Of a stretch of DNA of 64,000 bases, positions 51,583 to 62,663 are shown in pieces; within the stretch, counting starts at the first letter, position 1; each line of letters opens with the position of its first letter. The position numbers and the translations under genes were made by a program. The DNA is from an uncultured Alistipes sp. (GTDB lineage Bacteria > Bacteroidota > Bacteroidia > Bacteroidales > Rikenellaceae): the NCBI GenBank assembly GCA_949283205.1, contig CASDSD010000041.1, forward strand, positions 44,544-108,543, read 5' to 3'. The notes under the pieces are model-generated. The model was not told the origin of the DNA. It worked only from the letters and a program-made list of their open reading frames with translations, and ran no database searches.

Positions 51583-54048
51583 ATGAAGCCTTACAAACTC
51601 TTGTTTCCCGTTCTGGCCGCGGCGGCCGTAGCATGCGGCGGCGGGGAACGGCCTTCGGCCATTGACGCCACGGGGTATCCGTGCTACAGCGGCATATACC
51701 CCCATCTGGCATACTACAACTCGCAGGGTGAGTGCGGTACGGGCGCCGTGGTGCCGTGGGCCGGTTCGCTGTGGGTCGTGACATACTCGCCCCACGAGCC
51801 ATACGGGTCGGATGACAAGCTCTATCAGATCACTCCCGACATGACGCAGATCGTGCGTCCGGAGAGTATCGGCGGCACCCCGGCAAACCGTATGATCCAC
51901 ACGCCGAGCCAGCAGCTCTTCATCGGGCCCTATGCCATCGACGCCGAGGGCAAGGTGCGCGTAATCCCCTACGACCGCGTTCCGGGACGCCCGACGGGCA
52001 ACGCATACCACCTGACCGACCCCGAGAACCGCATACTGCTCGCCACCATGGAGGCGGGATTCTACGACATCGACGTCCACACGCTCGAGGCCAAGACCCT
52101 CTTCAAGGACGGCAACCAGATGCGCAAGGAGGGCGCCAAGGGGCGTTTGAGTCCCCTGCTGCCGGGATACCACGGCAAGGGATTCTATTCGAGCCAGGGC
52201 GTGGCCGTCTACTCGAACAACGGCGAGGAGGGCGAGCTGGCGCAACGGCAGTTCGACATACCCTCGGGATCGCTCTCGGAGTGGGACGGCAAGGAGTGGA
52301 AAGTGATACGCCGCAACCAGTTCACCGAGGTGACGGGACCCGGCGGCATCGAGGGCAACGCCTCTGTCGACGACCCCATCTGGTCCGTAGGCTGGGACTA
52401 CAAGTCGCTCATCCTGGCATGCCGCGACACGGCCGCCGGCTGGACATACTACCGTCTGCCCAAGGCGAGCTTCGCCTATGACGGCGCACACGGATGGAAT
52501 ACCGAGTGGCCCCGCATACGCAACGTCGGCACAAAGGAGAATCCCGACATGCTGATGACCATGCACGGCATGTTCTGGCGCTTCCCGCAGACCTTCACCT
52601 CGCAGAATACGGCCGGTATCGCCCCCCGCGGCGCATACCTCAAGGTCATAGGCGACTTCACGGAGTGGAACGGCCGTCTGGTCTTCGGCTGCGACGACTC
52701 GGCACAGAGCGAGTTCCTCAACAAGCGCCGCCAGAAGGGCAGCATCGGAGGCCCCGGACAGTCGAACTCGAACCTTTGGTTCGGTGACCTCTCCACGCCC
52801 GACAACGTAGGCCCCACGACCGCCGCAGGATCGCTCTGGCTCAAGGAGGAGGTAGAGGCCGGCAAGGCTTCGGATCCCTTCCTCTTCACGGGCTGGGACA
52901 ACCGCTGCGCATGGATCTCGAACCATTCGGACAAGGATGCCACCATAACCTTCGAGGTGGACAAGAAGGGTGACGGCACATGGACCACGCTGCGCACCGA
53001 GCCGGTGGCCGCAGGCGAGTCGAAATTCATCCCCTTCGAGCCGCAGGACGAGGGAATATGGATACGCGCCACGAGCAGCGAGTCGATACGCGCCGACCTG
53101 ACCTTCGTGCTGGCCGAGGCCGAGAGCCGCACCACCGAGCCCGACGCCATCTTCGACGGCATCGTATCAGTCAAGGGCAAGGCCGACTCGCAGGGTCTCA
53201 TGTACGGACTGCCCGACAACCGCCGCGCGCTGGGCCTGCTCGCCTCGACGGCCGAGGGCGAGCAATACTACGAACTCGACGGGGCGATGCATCTCATGCC
53301 CTGCCAGGATGCCGAGATGAGCGAATACATAGCCGAGAAGTTCGCCATACCCCACGACGTGGTGGATGTGGATGCCGGCTCGATCCTCATCGTCGATACC
53401 AAGCAGCGCCGCTGGCGTCTGCCCCTCGGCAACGAGGCATACAACGACAAGATCGCACAGGCGCAGCTGCGTCTCTGCCGCGAGGTGGCCACCGAGCGTG
53501 ACCTCTTCTCGTGCCACGGTACCTTCTACGAGCTGCCGGCGGAGAATGCCGACGGCTTTGCCAAGATACGCCCCATCGCATCGCACAACTTCGCCATCAA
53601 CGACTACGCTTCGTACCGGGGTATGATGATGTTCACGGGCATCGACCACGCCAAGGCCAGACAGAACCCGCATGTGGTCTTCTCGGAGGACGGCAAGGCG
53701 GCCGTCTGGGCAGGCGTCATAGACGACCTGTGGAAGATGGGCAAGCCGACGGGACACGGCGGTCCGTGGGTCGAGACCCAGGTCAAGGCGGGCGAGGCTT
53801 CGGATCCCTTCCTCATCGGGTTCTACGACAAGCGCACCCTCGCGCTCTCGCACACCGATTCGGGCAACGTCGTCTTCACCGTCGAGGTAGACCCGACGGG
53901 CGACGGCGCATGGTTCTGCTACGACACCTTCGAGGTGCCGGCGGGCCAGACCTTCGAACACAGCTTCCCGCAGTCGTTCCAGGCCCGGTGGATACGCATC
54001 ACGGCCGACCGCGACACCAAGGCTACAGCCTGGTTTGAATACAAATAG
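51583..54048 (+). CDS. Unrecognised PUL lipoprotein, beta-propeller-like with a duplicated module
   Basis: 821 aa. The N-terminus MKPYKLLFPVLAAAAVACGGG looks like a lipoprotein signal with Cys18. The body is beta- and Trp/Gly-rich with propeller-like blades (GSLWVVTYSPHEPYGSDDKLYQI; NRILLATMEAGFYDIDV). Two similar modules of about 95 residues are present: residues about 417-515 (WLKEEVEAGKASDPFLFTGWDNR) and 727-821 (WVETQVKAGEASDPFLIGFYDKR). Both share GDGxW and the ending IRAT/IRIT. I do not recognise a family. The position after SusD suggests a surface glycan-binding protein or an enzyme. Confidence 0.75.
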   Translation: MKPYKLLFPVLAAAAVACGGGERPSAIDATGYPCYSGIYPHLAYYNSQGECGTGAVVPWAGSLWVVTYSPHEPYGSDDKLYQITPDMTQIVRPESIGGTPANRMIHTPSQQLFIGPYAIDAEGKVRVIPYDRVPGRPTGNAYHLTDPENRILLATMEAGFYDIDVHTLEAKTLFKDGNQMRKEGAKGRLSPLLPGYHGKGFYSSQGVAVYSNNGEEGELAQRQFDIPSGSLSEWDGKEWKVIRRNQFTEVTGPGGIEGNASVDDPIWSVGWDYKSLILACRDTAAGWTYYRLPKASFAYDGAHGWNTEWPRIRNVGTKENPDMLMTMHGMFWRFPQTFTSQNTAGIAPRGAYLKVIGDFTEWNGRLVFGCDDSAQSEFLNKRRQKGSIGGPGQSNSNLWFGDLSTPDNVGPTTAAGSLWLKEEVEAGKASDPFLFTGWDNRCAWISNHSDKDATITFEVDKKGDGTWTTLRTEPVAAGESKFIPFEPQDEGIWIRATSSESIRADLTFVLAEAESRTTEPDAIFDGIVSVKGKADSQGLMYGLPDNRRALGLLASTAEGEQYYELDGAMHLMPCQDAEMSEYIAEKFAIPHDVVDVDAGSILIVDTKQRRWRLPLGNEAYNDKIAQAQLRLCREVATERDLFSCHGTFYELPAENADGFAKIRPIASHNFAINDYASYRGMMMFTGIDHAKARQNPHVVFSEDGKAAVWAGVIDDLWKMGKPTGHGGPWVETQVKAGEASDPFLIGFYDKRTLALSHTDSGNVVFTVEVDPTGDGAWFCYDTFEVPAGQTFEHSFPQSFQARWIRITADRDTKATAWFEYK

Positions 54049-54126
54049 GCGTACGCCGGCGGCCGCCGCCCCGTTCGCACGGGGTGTGCTGCCGTCGGCG
54101 CTGGCGCGCCGCAAAACATACGCATT

Positions 54127-55998
54127 ATGAACAGATTATCGATTTATGCGCTCCTTGTCTCGCTCCTTGTATCCTGCGCTCCGGCCAACGATACGCCGGG
54201 CGTACTGGTCGAGGCCGAGAACTTCGCCGCCAAGGGCGGCTGGAGCGTTGACCAGCAGTTCACCTTCGAGATGGGCTCGCCCTATCTCATCGCCCACGGC
54301 ATGGGCATCCCCGTTGCCGACGCCTCGACAGAGGTCACGCTGCCCGCAGCGGGAGAGTACCATGTATATGTGCGCACATACAACTGGACATCGCCCTGGT
54401 CGGACAAGAGCGGCCCGGGAGCCTTCCGCATAAGCGTCGGCGACACGCAGCTGGAGACCACGCTCGGCGCGGAGGGCAAGGCATGGATGTGGCAGTACGC
54501 CGGTGCCGCCACCCTGCCCGAGGGTAATGTCAACATATCACTGCACGACCTGACCGGCTTCGACGGCCGTTGCGACGCCATCTGGCTCACGCCCGACAAG
54601 AGTGTCGTCCCGCCCGACTCGGGCGAGGCGCTGGCCGAGTTCCGCGACAAGATCAACCCCCGCAAGATCCGAAAGGTGGAGTATGACTTCGTCGTCGTGG
54701 GCGGCGGCGTGGCAGGCATGTGCGCCTCGGTGGCGGCGGCACGCCAGGGCGTGAAGGTCGCCCTCATCAACGACCGTCCCATCTGGGGCGGCTGCAACAG
54801 TTCCGAGACCCGCGTACACCTCGGCGGCCATATCGAGATGGAGCCCTACACCAATCTGGGCAACCTGATCAAGGAGTTCGGCCCCGTGCGCGGCGGAAAC
54901 GCTCAGCCGGCGGAGTTCTACGAGGACGACAAGAAACGCGCCTTCCTCGAGGCCGAGGCCGAGAACCTCGATCTCTATCCTTCGTACCGTGTCGAGAAGG
55001 TAGACTGCCGTAACGGACACATACGCGCCGTCTATGCCACCCACATCGAGACGGGGGAGACGGTGGAGTTCCGCGCCCCGATCTTCTCGGACTGCACGGG
55101 TGACGGCACCGTAGGTTATCTCGCCGGCGCCGACTACTCGATGGGACGCGAGGGACGCTCGGAGTACAACGAGCCCTCGGCGCCCGAACAGGGCGACAGC
55201 CTCACCATGGGAGCCTCGGTACAGTGGTACTCGGTCGAGAACGACGCTCCGGCAACCTTCCCCGTATTCGAGTACGGGCTCAACTTCAACGACGAGAGCT
55301 GCGAGCGTGTCACCATGGGCGAATGGACCTGGGAGACGGGAATGAACCGCGACCAGTGCGACGAATTCGAGCGCATCCGCGACTACGGGCTCATGGTGGT
55401 CTACTCGAACTGGAGCTACCTGAAGAACCGTCTCGAGGATAACGACTCGTACGACAACCGCTCGCTCGGATGGGTGGCATACATCGCCGGCAAGCGCGAG
55501 TCGCGCCGTCTGCTGGGCGACCATGTCCTCACGGAGAACGACCTCGTGAACGAGGTGGCATATCCCGACGCATCCTTCACCACCACCTGGAGCATCGACC
55601 TGCACTATCCCGACCCCAAGAATACGGAGCACTTCCCCGGACAGGAGTTCAAGTCGATATGCACGCACGGGGCGGTGAACCCCTACGCGGTACCCTATCG
55701 CTGCCTCTACTCGCGCAACATCGACAACCTCTTCATGGCCGGGCGCAACATCAGCGTCACCCACATCGGCCTGGGCACCGTACGCGTCATGCGCACCACG
55801 GGCATGATGGGAGAGGTCGTAGGTATGGCCGCAGGCCTTTGCACCGAGCACAAGGCCCTGCCGCGAGACATATACAACGACCATCTCGAGGAGCTCAAGG
55901 CCCTCATGTCGAAGGGTATGGGCAAGAGCGGTCTCAAGAACAACCAGCTCTACAACCTCGGAGGCAACTGGCCCACCTACCGCAAACCCAAGAATTAG
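54127..55998 (+). CDS. Lipoprotein FAD-dependent oxidoreductase with carbohydrate-binding-like N-terminal module
   Basis: 623 aa. The lipobox VSC at residues about 15-17 (LLVSLLVSCAPAND) predicts an anchored, exported protein. Residues about 25-160 form a jelly-roll-like module (VLVEAENFAAKGGW... VYVRTYNWTSPWSDKSGPGAF) as in carbohydrate-binding modules. The rest is an FAD_oxidored-type enzyme (PF12831-like): the dinucleotide motif DFVVVGGGVAGMCASVAAARQG, WGGCNSSETRVHLGGH, SDCTGDGTVGYLAGADYSMGREG and the C-terminal FAD loop NLFMAGRNISVTHIGLGTVRVMRTTG. It may oxidise a sugar hydroxyl. Such an enzyme in a PUL outside the cytosol is unusual; the substrate is unknown. Confidence 0.85.
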   Translation: MNRLSIYALLVSLLVSCAPANDTPGVLVEAENFAAKGGWSVDQQFTFEMGSPYLIAHGMGIPVADASTEVTLPAAGEYHVYVRTYNWTSPWSDKSGPGAFRISVGDTQLETTLGAEGKAWMWQYAGAATLPEGNVNISLHDLTGFDGRCDAIWLTPDKSVVPPDSGEALAEFRDKINPRKIRKVEYDFVVVGGGVAGMCASVAAARQGVKVALINDRPIWGGCNSSETRVHLGGHIEMEPYTNLGNLIKEFGPVRGGNAQPAEFYEDDKKRAFLEAEAENLDLYPSYRVEKVDCRNGHIRAVYATHIETGETVEFRAPIFSDCTGDGTVGYLAGADYSMGREGRSEYNEPSAPEQGDSLTMGASVQWYSVENDAPATFPVFEYGLNFNDESCERVTMGEWTWETGMNRDQCDEFERIRDYGLMVVYSNWSYLKNRLEDNDSYDNRSLGWVAYIAGKRESRRLLGDHVLTENDLVNEVAYPDASFTTTWSIDLHYPDPKNTEHFPGQEFKSICTHGAVNPYAVPYRCLYSRNIDNLFMAGRNISVTHIGLGTVRVMRTTGMMGEVVGMAAGLCTEHKALPRDIYNDHLEELKALMSKGMGKSGLKNNQLYNLGGNWPTYRKPKN

Positions 55999-56024
55999 CA
56001 CTCCGCACGCACGGAGCACACACC

Positions 56025-56059
56025 GCTTGCCGGCTCCAGGGTCGGCAAGCGTATTTTTT
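56025..56059 (+). terminator. Intrinsic terminator after the FAD oxidoreductase gene
   Basis: GCTTGCCGGC and GTCGGCAAGC (10 bp with one G-T) enclose TCCAGG and are followed by GTATTTTTT. It lies between the oxidoreductase and the esterase; the ATG of the latter is only 17 nt beyond. Confidence 0.8.
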
Positions 56060-56075
56060 CAAACCACCACACCCC

Positions 56076-57593
56076 ATGCCTCACACATCAGCATTACGCA
56101 GGGCGATAGTGACACTGCTGCTCGCCGCCCTCACCGCCACGGTGCATGCCGCACCGCCGCACCGCACCACCATCCTGGCCCTGGGCGACTCGATCACGCA
56201 GGGCGGCGGGAATTTCGAGAGCTATACGGCACCCCTCTGGAGCATGCTCTACGGCGCCGGCTACGCCTTTGACTTCATCGGGCCCAACGCCTACACATGC
56301 CGCACGGGCAGCGTCGCCAACTGCGGCTACGGAGGCCGCACGGCCGAATACCTCGACTCGAAGATCGACAGCCTCTACGCGCTCTACCCGGCCGAGGTGG
56401 TGCTGTTGCACGCCGGCCACAACCACTTCGCCGGGGAACGCCCCGTCGAGGGAATAGTCGCCGCACAGCGCTCGATAATAGGCAAGATCCTGGCGCGCAA
56501 CCCCCGGGCGAAGATCCTCGTGGCGCAGGTGATCCCTGCGGGCAAGCTGCCGAAATATTCCTACATACCGGAGCTGAACGACCGCCTGGCCGAGATGGTG
56601 CGCGACATCGGCAACGACAACGTCACGCTGGTGAACGTCGCCGACGGCTTCGACTGGCGGCGCCATACCATCGACGACAAGGTACACCCCAACCATGCGG
56701 GCGCCGAGCACATCGCGGCACAATGGTTCAAGGCGCTGCAGCAGGTGCTGCCGCCGCCGGCCGAGGAGTACCGCCCCGACATCGAGTGCTACAAACGCCT
56801 CGGGGACGGCACGCGGCTCAACCTCCACATATTCCGTCCCGCCGGAGCGGCACCCCGCGGCGGACGTCCCGCCATACTCTACCTCTTCGGCGGAGGGTGG
56901 CACTCGGGCTCGCCCCTGCAGTTCTACCGCGAATGCGCCGCATACGCCGAGGCGGGGATCGTAGCCATCACGGCCGAATACCGTATACACATGGTTCACG
57001 GCACCTCGCCCACGGAGAGTGTCGAGGATGTACGCGACGCCATGGCATGGGTGCGCAAGAATGCGGACCGCCTGGGCATAGACCCCGACCGCATAGCTGC
57101 TGCGGGCAGCTCCGCAGGCGGGCACCTCGCCGCAGCCCTCGCCACGCTGCCCGGCATACCCGAGCGGCCCGACCTGCTGCTGTTGTACTACCCCGTTGTC
57201 GACACCTCGGACCGCGGGGCGTCCTTCGGCGGCGCGGAGCGCGCCCTCGCACTCTCGCCCATGCAGCATGTCGAAGGCAAGCTGCCGCCGGCACTCTTCC
57301 TCGTGGGGGACAACGACGCGATAGTATCCGTCGAGTGTGCGCAGGCGTTCCGCGACCGCGTGCGCAGCCATGGCGGAGAATGCGAGCTGCACGTATTCCC
57401 GGGAGGCGTCCATCCGTTGTTCAACTACCGCCTCACGCCCGACAGGATGTATTACGAAATACAGCTCCTCACGGTGGATTTCCTGCGGCGCCACGGCTTT
57501 CTCACGCGCCGCAGCGCCAACAGCATGGGGCATGACGCCGAGAGCGCCATCGACACCATCGACGCGGACGACGCCACGGAAACGGAGCGTTAA
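56076..57593 (+). CDS. Secreted two-domain esterase (SGNH hydrolase plus alpha/beta hydrolase)
   Basis: 505 aa. Signal peptide (residues about 1-26, TATVHAAPP). Domain 1 (about 30-225) is an SGNH hydrolase: block I GDSITQGG with the serine, the block III position LLHAGHNHF, and the DDKVHPNHAG histidine/aspartate block. Domain 2 (about 245-490) is an alpha/beta hydrolase of the carboxylesterase type: GGGWHSGS oxyanion loop, GSSAGG nucleophile, GDNDAIV acid and GGVHPLF histidine. Two esterase modules suggest removal of acyl groups from a decorated polysaccharide. Last PUL gene, separated from the oxidoreductase by a terminator. Confidence 0.88.
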   Translation: MPHTSALRRAIVTLLLAALTATVHAAPPHRTTILALGDSITQGGGNFESYTAPLWSMLYGAGYAFDFIGPNAYTCRTGSVANCGYGGRTAEYLDSKIDSLYALYPAEVVLLHAGHNHFAGERPVEGIVAAQRSIIGKILARNPRAKILVAQVIPAGKLPKYSYIPELNDRLAEMVRDIGNDNVTLVNVADGFDWRRHTIDDKVHPNHAGAEHIAAQWFKALQQVLPPPAEEYRPDIECYKRLGDGTRLNLHIFRPAGAAPRGGRPAILYLFGGGWHSGSPLQFYRECAAYAEAGIVAITAEYRIHMVHGTSPTESVEDVRDAMAWVRKNADRLGIDPDRIAAAGSSAGGHLAAALATLPGIPERPDLLLLYYPVVDTSDRGASFGGAERALALSPMQHVEGKLPPALFLVGDNDAIVSVECAQAFRDRVRSHGGECELHVFPGGVHPLFNYRLTPDRMYYEIQLLTVDFLRRHGFLTRRSANSMGHDAESAIDTIDADDATETER

Positions 57594-57729
57594 CTGGTAC
57601 ACCCATACGGCAACGTACCGCCCCCGGGCGACCGATGACGGTTACGGAATACGTTCGGTGGATAACCTGAAGGAGTATAACAGAGTCGGAAATTTTCTGC
57701 GGGCGGATCGAGGCCCGGCACAACGAAAT

Positions 57730-57757
57730 CCTGCGCGGGGCAGAGGCCCCACGCAGG
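57730..57757 (-). terminator. Hairpin ending the ATP synthase operon
   Basis: CCTGCGCGGGGC (57730-57741) pairs with GCCCCACGCAGG (57746-57757) with one mismatch and loop AGAG. Read on the minus strand it is followed by ATTTCGTT, 38 nt past the atpG stop. Confidence 0.65.
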
Positions 57758-57795
57758 CATATCTTTACCGACACTCTCGAAAAGCCTCCCCGCGG

Positions 57796-58668
57796 TCAGT
57801 CCGAGGGGGCAATGTCGGCCAGTTCGTTGGTAATGGCCTGCTGGCGCTGTTTGTTGTAGAAGAGCGCCAGCTCGTCCAGCAGATCCTGTGCGTTGTCCGA
57901 GGCGGTTTGCATGGCCACCGTCCGGGCCGCATGTTCGGCCGTGGCGCTGTCAAGCAGCACCTCGTACATTCGCGTCCGCACGGAGAGCGGCAGCAGCTCT
58001 GCCAACAGTTCCTGCAGCGAAGGCTCGCAGATGTAGTTCGGGTCGGATTCGTCCCTCGATGCCGTATCGGCGGAGTGCCGCTCCAGCGGCAGCAGCGTCT
58101 CCGCCGTGGGGATCTGACGGCTCATCGAGGCGTAATGGTTGTAGACCAGGACAACCCGGTCGATCTCTCCGGCCTCGTAATCCTGCATCAGCCGGTCGGC
58201 CAGGCGGACGGCTCCGGCGTAGTCATGGTGTCCGGAGAGGGCTCGGTACGTATCGTCGACCGGCCATCCGCTCTTGCGGACGAAGGTGACCATCCGCTCC
58301 CCCACGGGCCATATCTCGACCTTTTCGAACCCCTCCTGACGCAAGGCATCAACGGTGTGGTCCAGTTTCCGGGCCGCTTCGGCATTGAATCCCCCGCAGA
58401 GCGATCCGTCGGAGGCGATGGCCACGACAACCGCACGCCGCAACCCTTCGTGGGGACGGTTCAGCGCCACGGTGATCTCCTCCTCGCCGGCAAAGCGGAA
58501 CAACGCTTCGGTGATCTCGGCCAGCTGTCGTTCATAATCGGCAAGCGCCTCGGCTTCGGCCTGCACGTGGTGCAGTTTGGCCGATGCGACCATCTTCATC
58601 GCCGACGTGATCTTCAGCGTGCCGCCCACAGAACTGATCCGGGCCTTGATCTCTTTGAGCGCTGCCAT
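57796..58668 (-). CDS. atpG: ATP synthase subunit gamma
   Basis: 290 aa. Central rotor shaft of F1. The N-terminus has the expected KEIKARISSVGGTLKITSAMKMVASAKL helix and the C-terminus the matching TAEHAARTVAMQTASDNAQDLLDELALFYNKQRQ helix, which form the coiled shaft. SDGSLCGGFNAEA in the middle is conserved. Last gene of the atp operon, 4 nt after atpA. Confidence 0.96.
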   Translation of the reverse strand: MAALKEIKARISSVGGTLKITSAMKMVASAKLHHVQAEAEALADYERQLAEITEALFRFAGEEEITVALNRPHEGLRRAVVVAIASDGSLCGGFNAEAARKLDHTVDALRQEGFEKVEIWPVGERMVTFVRKSGWPVDDTYRALSGHHDYAGAVRLADRLMQDYEAGEIDRVVLVYNHYASMSRQIPTAETLLPLERHSADTASRDESDPNYICEPSLQELLAELLPLSVRTRMYEVLLDSATAEHAARTVAMQTASDNAQDLLDELALFYNKQRQQAITNELADIAPSD

Positions 58669-58672
58669 GATC

Positions 58673-60255
<1,583 letters not shown>

Positions 60256-60259
<4 letters not shown>

Positions 60260-60813
60260 AGTTGTCTTTCGGGCTGTTTGCCCAGTTTCTGTTGTACGCG
60301 GCGGAGCTGCGTGGCCAGACTGGCGTCCAGCAACCGGTCGTCGATGCGGAAGCGGAATCCGCCGATGAGCGACGGATCGGTCTTCCGAATTACGCGTACC
60401 TCGCGGCTGTGGGTCCGGAGACCGACCGTCTCCGAGAGGCGCTCGATGAAGCTGTCATCGACCGGAGCCGCCGTGGTGAGTGTCACGTCGACAATGCCGT
60501 AGCGTTGCTTGTAGATGCCGATCAGGGCCGGCAGCATGAAGCAGAGCCACTTTTCGCGATGGTGACGGATGACCAGCCGCAGAAACCCCTCGAACGATGG
60601 CGAGAGTTCCCCGCCCAGAGTCCGGCGGATGACCTCGATCTTCGCGTCGGCCGTCAGCACCGGAGAGGCCAGCGTTTCGCGGAACTCCGGGAGGCGGTTG
60701 TGCACCTCAGTGAAGTCGGCGGCCTCTGCGGCCACACGGGTCATCTCTCCGTTCGATTCGGCATAGTCGGCCAGGGCCCGGGCATAACGCCGGGCAATCA
60801 ATCCGATGTCCAT
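60256..60813 (-). CDS. atpH: ATP synthase subunit delta
   Basis: 185 aa. Stator link between F1 and subunit b. The N-terminal [19 protein letters not shown] helix and the C-terminal [22 protein letters not shown] and [28 protein letters not shown] segments match OSCP/delta. It overlaps atpF by 16 nt and atpA by 4 nt. Confidence 0.94.
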
Positions 60814-61316
60814 GTCTTACGGTTTTTCGAGTCCAGTTCGTCCATCAGGCGGGAAGCCAGAGCACTCTGGGCATCGCGGTCCTGAAGGTCCTGACGCAGC
60901 ATACGTTCGGTGATGGCGACGGCGAGGGCTGCGATTTCGCGCTTGGCGTCATCAAGGATGGCCTGGCGTTCGCTTTCGGCTTTCTGCCGGGCCTGATCGA
61001 GGATTCGGGCGCTTTCCGTTTCGGCCGTTTGCCGGGCCTCGGCCAGGAGCTGCTTGCGGGCGGTGTCCGCCTCACGCAGAATCTCGGTCCGACGGATCTC
61101 GGCCTGGTCGATGATCTCCTGACTGCGGGCTTCGAGCGTCGCGCACTTGCGCTCGGCGTCCCGGGCAGCATCGAGCGACGAGTCTATATACTCCTTGCGC
61201 GACTCGATGGCCTTTACGATGACCGGGAATCCGTAGCGGGCCAGCACGACGAACACCACGCCGAAGGCGAGCGTCATCCAGAACAACAGTCCCGATTCGG
61301 GTTGCAGAAGTCCCAT
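60798..61316 (-). CDS. atpF: ATP synthase subunit b
   Basis: 172 aa. Peripheral stalk. One N-terminal membrane helix (FWMTLAFGVVFVVLARYGFPVIVKAI) and a long Ala/Glu/Arg-rich coiled coil. It lies 20 nt after atpE and overlaps the start of atpH. Confidence 0.95.
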   Translation of the reverse strand: MGLLQPESGLLFWMTLAFGVVFVVLARYGFPVIVKAIESRKEYIDSSLDAARDAERKCATLEARSQEIIDQAEIRRTEILREADTARKQLLAEARQTAETESARILDQARQKAESERQAILDDAKREIAALAVAITERMLRQDLQDRDAQSALASRLMDELDSKNRKTWTSD

Positions 61317-61336
61317 GGCACGTTACGTTTTGCGGC

Positions 61337-61564
<228 letters not shown>

Positions 61565-61595
61565 TTATTGGTTTTTTATTTCGATGTCTTGCATA

Positions 61596-62663
61596 TCAAT
61601 GGTTGCCGGCGCTCTCCTCTTCGGGCTCCTCCTGGGCCAGTCCGATGAAGACGGCCGAGAGCATCGTGAAGACGTAGGCCTGAAGGAAGGCCACCAGCAG
61701 TTCGAGGGCGTACATGAAGATCGAGAAGAGGACCGAGACGACGGTCATCGACCCGTTGATCGCGGCGCCCATTCCCGCCGTGGCGAAGATCACGCACGTG
61801 AGGCTCAGGATGACGGCGTGTCCGGCCATAATGTTGGCGAACAGACGGATCATCAGGGCGAAGGGCTTGGTGAAGATCCCCACGAATTCGATCAGAGGCA
61901 TGAGCGGGAAGGCCTTGAGCCAGATCGGAACGTCGGGCCAGAAGATATCCTTCCAGTAGTGCTTCGAGCCGAAGATGTTCACGGCGAGGAACGTCGCCAG
62001 CGCCAGCAGGAACGTCACGGCGATGTTTCCCGTGACGTTCGCGCCGCCCGGGAAGAAGGGAATCAGCCCCATGAGGTTGTTCACGAAGATGAAGAAGAAG
62101 ACCGTGAGCAGATAGGGGGCGAATTTCCTGTAGCGTGGTCCGACACAGGGTTTTATGACGCCGTCGAGGATGGCCGAGACGAGCATCTCGAAGAGCCCGA
62201 CGAATCCTTTCGGGGCCTTTTCGGTCGCCTTGTGGCGGCGGTACCAGCGGGCCGCGCTCATCACCAGGACCAGTACGACCAGACTGTTCAGCAGCAGGGC
62301 CGCCGAGGTTTTGGTCAGCGAGAGGTCCAGCGGCCTCCGATCCGAACCGTCGGCCGCACGTTCGACGATCTTGCCGGCGTAATCCCCCTCCGCGGCGATG
62401 CGCAGCCCTTCGTACTCGGCGCCGTCACGCAGCCGCGCCGACGAGAAGCAGTGCCAGCCGCTCGCGGGGCTGTGGACGATGACCGGGAGCGGAATGCTCC
62501 ACTCGGCTTTGGACGTCGTGGCGATGTGCCACTCGTAGCTGTCGCCGAGGTGTCCCAGAACCAACTGCTTGATATCCGTTCCGCCTTCTGCCTCCCGGGC
62601 CCGCATCGGAAGGGCCGTCAGCAGCAGCACGGTCAGGAGTATGGATTTTACCAATGATTTCAT
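61596..62663 (-). CDS. atpB: ATP synthase subunit a, with N-terminal exported extension
   Basis: 355 aa. Stator half-channel. An N-terminal signal-like segment (MKSLVKSILLTVLLLTALPMRA) and about 100 soluble residues precede the usual five to six membrane helices. The key arginine is in KPFALMIRLFANIMAGHAVIL, and the last helix contains ALELLVAFLQAYVFTMLSAVFIG. Start 62663 overlaps the atpC stop as ATGA. The long leader region appears to be a Bacteroidetes-type feature. Confidence 0.95.
   Translation of the reverse strand: MKSLVKSILLTVLLLTALPMRAREAEGGTDIKQLVLGHLGDSYEWHIATTSKAEWSIPLPVIVHSPASGWHCFSSARLRDGAEYEGLRIAAEGDYAGKIVERAADGSDRRPLDLSLTKTSAALLLNSLVVLVLVMSAARWYRRHKATEKAPKGFVGLFEMLVSAILDGVIKPCVGPRYRKFAPYLLTVFFFIFVNNLMGLIPFFPGGANVTGNIAVTFLLALATFLAVNIFGSKHYWKDIFWPDVPIWLKAFPLMPLIEFVGIFTKPFALMIRLFANIMAGHAVILSLTCVIFATAGMGAAINGSMTVVSVLFSIFMYALELLVAFLQAYVFTMLSAVFIGLAQEEPEEESAGNH

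Noticed and set aside
44644-57593. Integrated mobile element carrying the PUL
   Set aside because: No integrase, transposase, mobilisation gene, tRNA target or flanking direct repeat was seen; mobility remains unproven.
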